A program made the position numbers and the translations under genes. Shown piece by piece: positions 26,756 through 33,634 of a stretch of DNA of 41,461 nucleotides. How positions within the stretch are numbered: position 1 is the first letter of the stretch; the number at the start of each line of letters is the position of its first letter. Source of the stretch: CAZULF01 sp964621215. Lineage in GTDB: Bacteria > Pseudomonadota > Gammaproteobacteria > UBA1113. A model generated the notes under the pieces. The model was not told the DNA's origin and made no database searches. It saw only the letters and a list, made by a program, of their open reading frames with translations. Location of the stretch: the NCBI GenBank assembly GCA_964621215.1, contig CAZULF010000004.1, positions 1 through 41,461 of the forward strand, read 5' to 3'.

Positions 26756-27742
26756 ATGAATTTTTTCCCCTCTTGGTGGATGAAACGAAATTATCTGGCT
26801 TGGTTATTGTGGCCATTTTCTCAATTATTTTTGCTTATTATCATCGTACGACGTTGGCTGTATCAAAAACAGTGGCTGAAATCTTATCGTGCCAAGTTAC
26901 CCGTTATTGTTGTAGGTAACATCACAGTAGGCGGCACGGGTAAAACACCGGTTGTTATCGCGATAGCACAATGGTTAAAACAACAAGGACTACGACCGGG
27001 CATCGTCAGTCGTGGTTATAAAAGTCATGTAAAGAATTATCCTTATTGGGTTACAGCAGTATCATTAGCAGAGCAGGTGGGGGATGAGCCATTATTAATT
27101 GTACAACGCACAGAATGCCCATTAGTCATCGATCCTATTCGCGCGCGAGCAGTGCAAGCTTTGGAAAAGTCAGGCAAATGTGATGTGATCATTAGTGATG
27201 ATGGCTTACAGCATTATGCATTAGAACGAGATATTGAAGTTGTGGTTATTGATGGTGAACGACGTTTTGGTAATGGTTTTTTATTACCGGCTGGAATGTT
27301 GCGTGAACCGACTTCGTGTTGTGATAATGTAGATATTGTGGTTTGTAATGGAGGAGTTGCACAAGATAAAGAATGGAGTATGCAATTGGCGCCCACAAAA
27401 GTCTATGCCGTCAACAATCCAGCAAAAACTATTTCATTAACTCATTTTCAACATAAAAAAGTTCATGCTGTAGCCGGCATTGGCAATCCACAGCGTTTTT
27501 TTGCTTTATTGCGACAAGCTGGGTTGGAGGTGATTGAGCATGCCTTTCCGGATCATCATGCTTATACAGAAAACGATTTTAATTTTGTAAGCGATAATCT
27601 TCCTGTATTTATGACAGAAAAAGATGCGGTAAAATGCCCGTTTTTGTCTTATACTGAAGCATGGTGTGTGGCAGTGGATGCCCAATTGCCAGAAACATTT
27701 TTTCTACAGCTGAAGGAATTATTGAATACATGTTTTCATTGA
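26756..27742 (+). CDS. lpxK: Tetraacyldisaccharide 4'-kinase
   Basis: Phosphorylates the 4' position of the lipid A disaccharide at the inner membrane. The start is placed at ATG 26756, one base after the msbA stop (328 residues, the usual length). In-frame ATGs at 26720 and 26735 lie inside msbA and cannot be excluded. One hydrophobic N-terminal helix (about 13-32) is followed by the P-loop VVGNITVGGTGKTP (Lys63) and the conserved DDGLQHYALERD block, both diagnostic of LpxK. The C-terminal segment FPDHHAYTENDF and MTEKDAVKC complete the family pattern. The msbA-lpxK pairing is standard. The end overlaps the next gene. Confidence 0.94.
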   Translation: MNFFPSWWMKRNYLAWLLWPFSQLFLLIIIVRRWLYQKQWLKSYRAKLPVIVVGNITVGGTGKTPVVIAIAQWLKQQGLRPGIVSRGYKSHVKNYPYWVTAVSLAEQVGDEPLLIVQRTECPLVIDPIRARAVQALEKSGKCDVIISDDGLQHYALERDIEVVVIDGERRFGNGFLLPAGMLREPTSCCDNVDIVVCNGGVAQDKEWSMQLAPTKVYAVNNPAKTISLTHFQHKKVHAVAGIGNPQRFFALLRQAGLEVIEHAFPDHHAYTENDFNFVSDNLPVFMTEKDAVKCPFLSYTEAWCVAVDAQLPETFFLQLKELLNTCFH

Positions 27743-28839
27743 GAAGAATTTTTTGCTGGTACGTCGTCCCGCGGCTTGTCCGCGGGATCCAGGTTGTGTC
27801 GATGCGTTCTGGATCCCACGGACAAGCCGCGGGACGACGTGGCTATGGGATTGCGAGACGACGAAGTTTGGATGTGGCTTTGATAGCCACCAGCTTAATC
27901 ACCATGAGTTTTCCCTCCCTATCGTCCGCATTACCCGTGCCAGTCCAAATTATTCCTGCCTATAATATGTCAACCTATGATCGTACTATTAATCAATTGT
28001 ATGCCCAACCACAAAGTCATGCGAGCAGTTTAACTCAACGTATCGATTACGACAGTGCTTATTTTTTTCATAAACCGTATGAACTATTTCCATCAGGCGA
28101 AGGTGCTGATGCATTATTTGATAAAAGCCCAGTTTATCGCACAGATATTTTTGATTGCCTCACTTATGTCAATACTGTCATTGCGTTAGCTCGTTCAAAT
28201 AATTTAAAGCAATTCCAAACCACGTATCGATTACTCAACTACAAGAATGGTAAAGTCGCATTTATCGATCGCAATCATTTTACTGATGCAGATTGGAATA
28301 TCAATAACGCACAAGCAGGGTTTATCAAAGATATTACGGTACAGATACATAATACAAAGGGTAAATCTGTGGCGCGTTATGTGACTAGTGTGATTGATAA
28401 ACCTAATTGGTATAAACACATGGAAGCCAATCGAATACGTTTATTTCGTTATAGTGGTGATGTGTTAGCAAATCAGTTACTACAAGCTATGCGAGCGCAA
28501 TCAAACCAAGTGAAATCTGAAAAAATTCGCTTACCTTATATTGAATTAACGACGTTATTTGATAAACATAATCAACCGGATTTAGCTCTATTTGATCAAA
28601 TTCCTTCTGGATCAGTGATTGAAATCATTCGACCGAATTGGGATTTACGACGAGAGCTGGGTACCCGCTTAAATGTATCGCATCTAGGTTTTGCTATCAA
28701 GACAGAAAAAGGCTTAATGTTTCGCGAAGCCTCATCGGAAATTGGGGAAGTCGTTGATGTTCCTTTAATGCATTATTTACAGCAATACTTGCACGATAAA
28801 ACAGTGAAAGGGATCAATATTCAACAGGTTTTGGACTGA
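27730..28839 (+). CDS. DUF1460 family (amidase-like) exported protein with N-terminal palindrome insertion
   Basis: 369 residues from ATG 27730, overlapping the lpxK end by 13 bases. The mature part matches DUF1460, a cysteine-peptidase-like family called N-acetylmuramoyl-L-alanine amidase-like: TDIFDCLTYVNTVIALARS with the putative nucleophile Cys143, a later FIDRNHFTDADW block, and NVSHLGFAIKTEKG with the likely catalytic His. The N-terminus is odd. A basic start (MFSLRRIF) is followed by about 26 residues encoded by a full palindromic element (27762-27839), then a typical hydrophobic signal segment (DVALIATSLITMSF to SALPVPVQ). Either the element split a signal peptide's basic region, or translation now starts further down, for example at TTG 27866. 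The function is probably in peptidoglycan or the periplasm; this is inferred. Confidence 0.75.
   Translation: MFSLRRIFCWYVVPRLVRGIQVVSMRSGSHGQAAGRRGYGIARRRSLDVALIATSLITMSFPSLSSALPVPVQIIPAYNMSTYDRTINQLYAQPQSHASSLTQRIDYDSAYFFHKPYELFPSGEGADALFDKSPVYRTDIFDCLTYVNTVIALARSNNLKQFQTTYRLLNYKNGKVAFIDRNHFTDADWNINNAQAGFIKDITVQIHNTKGKSVARYVTSVIDKPNWYKHMEANRIRLFRYSGDVLANQLLQAMRAQSNQVKSEKIRLPYIELTTLFDKHNQPDLALFDQIPSGSVIEIIRPNWDLRRELGTRLNVSHLGFAIKTEKGLMFREASSEIGEVVDVPLMHYLQQYLHDKTVKGINIQQVLD
27762..27839. repeat. 78-bp palindromic element, copy at the 5' end of the DUF1460 gene
   Basis: Exact layout 30 + 18 + 30 with stems CCCGCGG/CCGCGGG in both halves. It begins 20 bases after the lpxK stop. No stop codon occurs in any of its six frames, so it can be read through whichever frame is used. 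Confidence 0.9.
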
Positions 28840-28856
28840 TTTGTAGCTACACACTC

Positions 28857-28928
28857 CCATTGTCATGCCAGCGAAGGCTGGCATCCAATCTCGAAAATAG
28901 ATGCCAGTCTTCGCTGGCATGACAATGG
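28857..28928. repeat. GTCATGCCAGCG-type palindromic repeat
   Basis: Inverted repeat with arms 28857-28885 and 28900-28928 (CCATTGTCATGCCAGCGAAG and its complement) with one or two mismatches and a 14-nt loop. This is a third repeat family, present once in the window, between the DUF1460 gene and guaA. It could be a terminator for the upstream gene. Confidence 0.85.
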
Positions 28929-28949
28929 TGAGAATAAAAGAGAAAAGTA

Positions 28950-30518
28950 ATGAATATATACTCACAACGCATTTTAATTTTAGACTTTGGATCGCAATAT
29001 ACGCAGCTCATCGCTCGGCGAGTGCGCGAATTTGGCGTCTATTGTGAATTGCATGCATTTGATATGGATAGTAAAGCGATTCAAGAATTTGCACCAGATG
29101 GTATTATTCTTTCTGGTGGACCTGAATCCGTGTTAGAAGAAACCACGCCACGCGCACCGGCGATTGTTTTTGAATTAGGCTGCCCCGTGTTAGGTATTTG
29201 TTATGGTATGCAAACCATGGCAGCTCAACTCGGCGGAGCAGTCGAATCAGCCATACATCGAGAATTTGGTTATGCGCGTGTTGCCTTACATGGACATAGC
29301 CAATTGTTAGATCACATTGAAGATCACGTTGAAGGAACTCAAGCTTTTCTTGATGTTTGGATGAGTCATGGCGATCATGTCTGTCAGTTGCCAACAGGTT
29401 TTAAAATGATTGCGAGTACTAGCAACGCGCCGATTGCTGCCATGGCTGATGAAAATCGTAAATTTTATGGTGTGCAATTTCACCCAGAAGTCACACACAC
29501 TTTACAAGGCGAGCGTATTTTAAAACGTTTTATTTACGATATTTGTGGATGCGAGGCAACATGGACAACACAAAATATCATTGAAGAAAGCATTTCTACT
29601 ATTCGGCATGAGGTAGGTTCTGATCAAGTCATTCTAGGTTTATCGGGTGGAGTAGACTCCTCTGTTGTCGCTGCTTTATTGCATAAAGCTATTGGCGACC
29701 AACTCACTTGCGTATTTGTTGATACCGGATTATTACGTCTGGGCGAATCGGATAATTTAATGAAAATATTTTCGCAGCATTTGGCCATGCGAGTTATTCG
29801 GGTTGATGCGGAAGACAGATTTCTATCTGCATTAGCAGGCATAACTGAACCTGAAGCCAAACGCAAAATCATCGGCAAGATATTTATCGATATTTTTGAA
29901 GAAGAAGCAAGAAAATTACCGCAAGCAAAATGGTTAGCGCAAGGGACTATTTATTCGGATGTGATCGAATCAGCCGGCAGTAAAACCGGGAAGGCACATG
30001 TTATTAAATCACATCATAACGTGGGTGGTTTGCCGGAACATATGCATTTAAAACTGTTAGAGCCACTACGTGAATTATTTAAAGATGAAGTACGTAAGCT
30101 AGGCTTAGAATTAGGGTTGCCAAATGATTTATTGCAGCGTCACCCCTTTCCTGGGCCAGGTTTTGGTGTGCGCGTGTTGGGCGAAGTCAAAAAACCCTAT
30201 TTAGTCATCTTGCGTGGCGCAGACGCTATTTTTATGGATGAACTCAAACGTCATAATTGGTATCACAAAGTGAGCCAAGCGTTTGCAGTATTTCTACCAA
30301 TAAAATCGGTCGGCGTGATGGGCGATGGCCGTAAATATGATTATGTAATTGCCTTGCGTGCGGTAGAAACCATTGATTTTATGACCGCACATTGGGCTCG
30401 CTTACCTTATGAATTGTTGGATACGGTTTCTAACCGCATTATTAATGAAATCCCGGGCATTTCACGTGTGGTCTATGATGTGTCTGGCAAACCACCTGCG
30501 ACGATTGAGTGGGAATGA
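28950..30518 (+). CDS. guaA: GMP synthase (glutamine-hydrolysing)
   Basis: Converts XMP to GMP using glutamine and ATP. 522 residues with the standard three parts: a class I amidotransferase domain with nucleophile Cys84 in LGICYGMQ and the His178/Glu180 pair in GVQFHPEVTH; an ATP-pyrophosphatase domain with the P-loop LSGGVDSSVV (about 231-240); and the C-terminal dimerisation domain with HPFPGPGFGVRVLGEV and the terminal KPPATIEWE. A weak GAGA ribosome site precedes ATG 28950. The stop overlaps the tadA start (ATGA). Confidence 0.98.
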   Translation: MNIYSQRILILDFGSQYTQLIARRVREFGVYCELHAFDMDSKAIQEFAPDGIILSGGPESVLEETTPRAPAIVFELGCPVLGICYGMQTMAAQLGGAVESAIHREFGYARVALHGHSQLLDHIEDHVEGTQAFLDVWMSHGDHVCQLPTGFKMIASTSNAPIAAMADENRKFYGVQFHPEVTHTLQGERILKRFIYDICGCEATWTTQNIIEESISTIRHEVGSDQVILGLSGGVDSSVVAALLHKAIGDQLTCVFVDTGLLRLGESDNLMKIFSQHLAMRVIRVDAEDRFLSALAGITEPEAKRKIIGKIFIDIFEEEARKLPQAKWLAQGTIYSDVIESAGSKTGKAHVIKSHHNVGGLPEHMHLKLLEPLRELFKDEVRKLGLELGLPNDLLQRHPFPGPGFGVRVLGEVKKPYLVILRGADAIFMDELKRHNWYHKVSQAFAVFLPIKSVGVMGDGRKYDYVIALRAVETIDFMTAHWARLPYELLDTVSNRIINEIPGISRVVYDVSGKPPATIEWE

Positions 30519-30970
30519 TGGATAACGATGCTCGTTATATGCAACGCGCCTTAGAGCTAGCACAACAGGCACAAGCATTAGGCGAAGTTCCTGTTGGTGC
30601 AGTAATCACTTTTAATGATGAGATTATTGCTGAAGGTTATAATCAACCCATCACCGGTTGTGATCCCACTGCCCATGCTGAGATTGTTGCGTTACGCCAT
30701 GCTGCTAAGCACTTAGGTAATTATCGTTTAGTTGATTGCTCTCTGTATGTCACTTTAGAGCCTTGTGCTATGTGTGCGGGAGCAATGGTTCATGCACGTA
30801 TCAAACGTTTAATTTACGCAACCAATGACCCACGCACTGGCGCAGCAGGTAGTGTTTTTAATTTGGTGCATCATCCGGAATTAAATCATCGTATAGAGTG
30901 TCACAGCGGTGTGTTAGCGGAAGCGTCATCCATGCTATTGAAAAGTTTTTTTCGGGGACGACGAAGTTGA
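30515..30970 (+). CDS. tadA: tRNA-specific adenosine deaminase
   Basis: Deaminates A34 to inosine in tRNA-Arg(ACG). 151 residues from ATG 30515, which overlaps the guaA stop by 4 bases (ATG 30518 directly after is an alternative). Zinc and catalytic residues are clear: HAE with His54 and Glu56, and PCAMC with Cys84 and Cys87. The MVHARIKRLIYATNDPRTGAAG block is typical of TadA rather than other deaminases. It is translationally coupled to guaA. A split repeat follows. Confidence 0.94.
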   Translation: MMDNDARYMQRALELAQQAQALGEVPVGAVITFNDEIIAEGYNQPITGCDPTAHAEIVALRHAAKHLGNYRLVDCSLYVTLEPCAMCAGAMVHARIKRLIYATNDPRTGAAGSVFNLVHHPELNHRIECHSGVLAEASSMLLKSFFRGRRS

Positions 30971-30975
30971 AACAG

Positions 30976-31184
30976 GTAGCCTGGATGGAGCGCAGCGGAA
31001 TCCGGGGAAGGGCTGTAGGATGCTGGCAAGATATGAGACCTTGCAGCATGAATGCCTTCGTGAAGCGTGTGAGGCAGGGATGCCGAACTCGAGCCTACAG
31101 GGACGTATTTACGGCGTCTTCACGAAGGTCTTTCATGGCTGCGAGGTCGATAACCCGGATTCCGCTGCGCTGCATCCAGGCTAC
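30976..31184. repeat. GTAGCC-type palindrome split by a nested repeat
   Basis: The outer arms are the 31-nt GTAGCC family arms (30976-31006 and 31154-31184) with one mismatch, but they are about 147 bases apart instead of the usual 9-17. The inner segment has its own inverted repeat: GACCTTGCAGCATGAATG (from 31037) pairs with 31118-31148, and CTGTAGG (31013-31019) with CCTACAG (31094-31100). It looks like a second repeat that entered the loop of the first. No convincing gene lies here. Confidence 0.8.
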
Positions 31185-31185
31185 C

Positions 31186-32493
31186 TTAATGCTCTGTTGG
31201 TGTTTCAGGTTTATTCTGCGGAGCTGCTTGCAATTTATTTAACAACTCTTCTTTTTCTTTAGGCGAAAGATTGTTAATCATAGTATTTAAGAGAGCATTC
31301 TTCTCAGCATTAGCAACCATATCTACAGCAACACTTTGCGGTTGTATTTTAGGATGAGCCGCCACTCTTAAAGCTTCTTCTACACCCAATTTTTTCTCTA
31401 CCTTCGGATGAAATATATTTTTTAAGTCAGCAATGGGGTTGGCCTCAATGATGATATCTTCTTTCAGTCTTTCAACCTCAAGGTGCTTAGTGGCGATATA
31501 TTCTTTTTCCAGCGCTAATTTTTGATTACGGTGATCCAACTCAGCTTGAGCGTGTTGACTTTGTTCTGCTATTAATTTATTAGATTCTATTTGGGGCTCT
31601 ATGACTTTTTTATATAAGACACTGCAAGCAGCGCCAATGGCCAAAGAGGTTACGGCCAAAGTTAACGACACGGCTAAAACAGTAAGAGGGGCGGCAGCTA
31701 TCATAGCCATAGGACCCATGGATAATGCAAGCATTGCTGCTAAGGTTACTATAGATAGAGCAAATGCAAAACTTAGAAGTGTAATTTTCAAGCCAACACC
31801 TATTGCAGGTAGCCACGATTTAAATCCAGATTGGGGTTCAACTTTTTTAATAGGAGGTGGCGCAATTAATAGATGAGCGGGTTTGGGTTTTATAGCATGA
31901 GATGCTGCAGATGTGTCATGTTTTTCTTCAGCATTTTTTCGATGCCTTTCTCTTAATGAGGGTTCGATCAGTGAATCTAATGTTTTGCTTAAAGAAAGCA
32001 TTTCTTCTGTTGTCATTGCATGCACATTAAGATGCGATAATTCTGTCATAAGAAGCGATACGGTGGGCGATTGCATATAATCAGCTTTTTCTTTTTTTGA
32101 CATAGCCGCTAGCTTTTCTTTTATTATGTCACAATCAGCGAGTAAGTTACGTAAAATAAGTTTTTTACGTTCCAGTTGTAAAATTTCTTCATTGAGTTTG
32201 TCGTATTCATTTTTATTTTTATGATGTTCTTCTTTTGTGTCTTCAATAGTTTGTTGAAGTTCTTGCAAGTTTTGTTGCAATTCTTCTATGCTTTGAGTAG
32301 TTTTTCGAGCTTGATTAGCTTTGTATAGAGCGTTATAGACGCTAAGTCCTAAGGCACCACAAAAAATAATCCAACCAATGCCGGGGAATACAAAGGATAA
32401 AACGAATGCTCCAGCTAGTAGCGTAAGCATCGAAAACAAGCTGGTGTAGCTATCTAAAAATGCGTTAACCAATGTCCAAGTGTAGTAAATCAT
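31186..32493 (-). CDS. Hypothetical membrane and coiled-coil protein
   Basis: 435 residues, not recognised. Two hydrophobic zones are visible: residues about 18-55 (LFSMLTLLAGAFVLSFVFPG and following) and about 230-297 (three or so helices rich in Ala, Leu and Met). Between them, residues 65-125 are a charged heptad-like coiled coil (SIEELQQNLQELQQTIEDTK), then a His/Ala/Pro-rich linker. A second coiled coil (about 300-345) precedes an Asn/Pro-rich C-terminus (APQNKPETPTEH). There is no signal peptide. The stop codon lies within a base or two of the split repeat. It could be a secreted effector or an inner-membrane scaffold; the sequence does not decide. Confidence 0.6.
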   Translation of the reverse strand: MIYYTWTLVNAFLDSYTSLFSMLTLLAGAFVLSFVFPGIGWIIFCGALGLSVYNALYKANQARKTTQSIEELQQNLQELQQTIEDTKEEHHKNKNEYDKLNEEILQLERKKLILRNLLADCDIIKEKLAAMSKKEKADYMQSPTVSLLMTELSHLNVHAMTTEEMLSLSKTLDSLIEPSLRERHRKNAEEKHDTSAASHAIKPKPAHLLIAPPPIKKVEPQSGFKSWLPAIGVGLKITLLSFAFALSIVTLAAMLALSMGPMAMIAAAPLTVLAVSLTLAVTSLAIGAACSVLYKKVIEPQIESNKLIAEQSQHAQAELDHRNQKLALEKEYIATKHLEVERLKEDIIIEANPIADLKNIFHPKVEKKLGVEEALRVAAHPKIQPQSVAVDMVANAEKNALLNTMINNLSPKEKEELLNKLQAAPQNKPETPTEH

Positions 32494-32524
32494 AGTTTTA
32501 TTAGTTAAAAAGTTAATATATTTT

Positions 32525-32533
32525 ATTATAACA
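32525..32533 (-). promoter_or_regulatory. Extended -10 promoter of the 435-residue gene
   Basis: On the minus strand TGTTATAAT is a perfect extended -10 box (TGn plus TATAAT), 32 bases before the start codon. No good -35 is seen, as is common with extended -10 promoters. Confidence 0.5.
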
Positions 32534-32585
32534 TGGCGAAGTATGTAGGAGCAATATAGTTAATTCGTTGATAAAATTCATGTTT

Positions 32586-32861
32586 TCACAATAATCGTGC
32601 GAAAGAGTGTAGTGTTATTCCGCTTTTGATAGCGATATTAAAAGCAAGTTTTGACGTAGTAGCCGTAAAATGACGTACGCGTGGTGAAACAACATATAAA
32701 AAGCCAATTAAAAAAACTGCACCACAGACAAGAGGTAACAAGGGTTTATATTCCTCGTTATCGATGAATTGTTGTTTTAATTTTAAATATTCAATTTGTT
32801 GTTGCTCTACATCGTTAGCGCAACAAGCAATTTGTTTTTTTAAATCATGCATTTTACTCAT
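32586..32861 (-). CDS. Small membrane protein, YqjK-like position
   Basis: 91 residues from the ATG at 32861, which lies at the end of the preceding gene with an 8-base overlap and GGATGAG upstream; an ATG three codons earlier is possible. Residues 5-40 are polar and may form a coiled coil (DLKKQIACCANDVEQQQIEY). One hydrophobic helix follows (about 43-62), then a basic tail. By position it is the third gene after the DUF883 and YqjE-like genes, as yqjK is in enterics. The sequence resemblance is not strong enough to name it. Confidence 0.65.
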   Translation of the reverse strand: MSKMHDLKKQIACCANDVEQQQIEYLKLKQQFIDNEEYKPLLPLVCGAVFLIGFLYVVSPRVRHFTATTSKLAFNIAIKSGITLHSFARLL

Positions 32862-33234
32862 GGGACTCATCCTGTGATTGCAATGCTATTTTTTGCGATT
32901 GCACTTTCAAATAATGTCGAGTCTTAGTGAACTGCAATTGTTTGTAAAATATAAAAAATAACCACAATGTACCCAAAAACCCTAGCAAACAAATCAACTC
33001 AACCAGTAAAACACTCAGCAATAAATTATGGGTAAAATAAAATAAGCCATAACCCATCACAGCCAATGTGCAAAGACACAAACAACTGAGTAAGATAACT
33101 AGCAATACCATCAGCCCCAAAAAGGGCGCGATGCTATTGCGAGCCAATTTAGCTTCCAGAAAAAATAAGCGCGTTTGATTACGAACAAGCTTCAACCAAG
33201 CACGCGCTAAATTTTCCAGTGGATCAGTTATCAT
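32854..33234 (-). CDS. YqjE-like (DUF1469, phage holin superfamily 6) membrane protein
   Basis: 126 residues. A short amphipathic N-terminus (ENLARAWLKLVRNQTRLFFL) is followed by two membrane segments (FLGLMVLLVILLSCLCLCTL and LLLSVLLVELICLLGFLGTL) and a basic cytoplasmic tail, the layout of the YqjE/DUF1469 family. It follows the DUF883 gene by 10 bases and overlaps the next small gene, the usual yqjD-yqjE order. The family is linked to membrane stress, with no defined reaction. Confidence 0.75.
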   Translation of the reverse strand: MITDPLENLARAWLKLVRNQTRLFFLEAKLARNSIAPFLGLMVLLVILLSCLCLCTLAVMGYGLFYFTHNLLLSVLLVELICLLGFLGTLWLFFIFYKQLQFTKTRHYLKVQSQKIALQSQDESHE

Positions 33235-33244
33235 CAGATGTGCA

Positions 33245-33514
33245 CTACTTATTTTTAAGAAACATACCGAGCAACATACCGCTTAATCCAGCAATCAATA
33301 ACGATTTAATCGGTTTTTGCTTCACATATTCGGAAATTTCCTTATTGTACTCTTCAGCATTGCATGCGAGTTTTTCAATCGCTTCCCCAATTTTTTGAAT
33401 ACCTTCCTGAGTTTTTTCACCAGCACTAGCTGCAAACTCTTCTGTTTTCTCATGAATGGAACTGTTGGCATGTTTTGGTTTTTTACTATCAATATCAATG
33501 GGTTGTGTAGCCAT
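33245..33514 (-). CDS. DUF883 family (YqjD/ElaB-like) protein
   Basis: 89 residues. A polar helical body (about 20-65) ends in the family-typical KQKP-x-KSLLIAGLSGMLLGMF segment, a C-terminal membrane anchor followed by KNK. In E. coli YqjD and ElaB tether ribosomes to the inner membrane in stationary phase; that role here is inferred by family. AAGGAG lies upstream of the ATG on the minus strand. First gene of a three-gene unit. Confidence 0.8.
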   Translation of the reverse strand: MATQPIDIDSKKPKHANSSIHEKTEEFAASAGEKTQEGIQKIGEAIEKLACNAEEYNKEISEYVKQKPIKSLLIAGLSGMLLGMFLKNK

Positions 33515-33587
33515 GGAGGACTCCTTAAGGGTTTAAAAAACAATACTACTCTATTAAGTTTAGCAAACTATCCCAACACAGCAACTG

Positions 33588-33621
33588 TAGCCCGGATTCC
33601 GCTGCGCTCCATCCAGGCTAC
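33588..33621. repeat. Short copy of the GTAGCC-type repeat
   Basis: One arm only (CCCGGATTCCGCTGCGC to CATCCAGGCTAC) preceded by GTAG, so the ends GTAGCC and GGCTAC still pair. It sits between the mmsA stop and the divergently oriented start region of the DUF883 gene. Confidence 0.75.
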
Positions 33622-33634
33622 GGGAAATATCGCT

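Noticed and set aside
27753..27965. 70-codon frame after lpxK
   Set aside because: A second frame through the palindromic element; the DUF1460 frame explains the region.
30898..31262. Two overlapping open frames after tadA
   Set aside because: They are made almost wholly of the nested repeats; similar peptides arise wherever such repeats occur.
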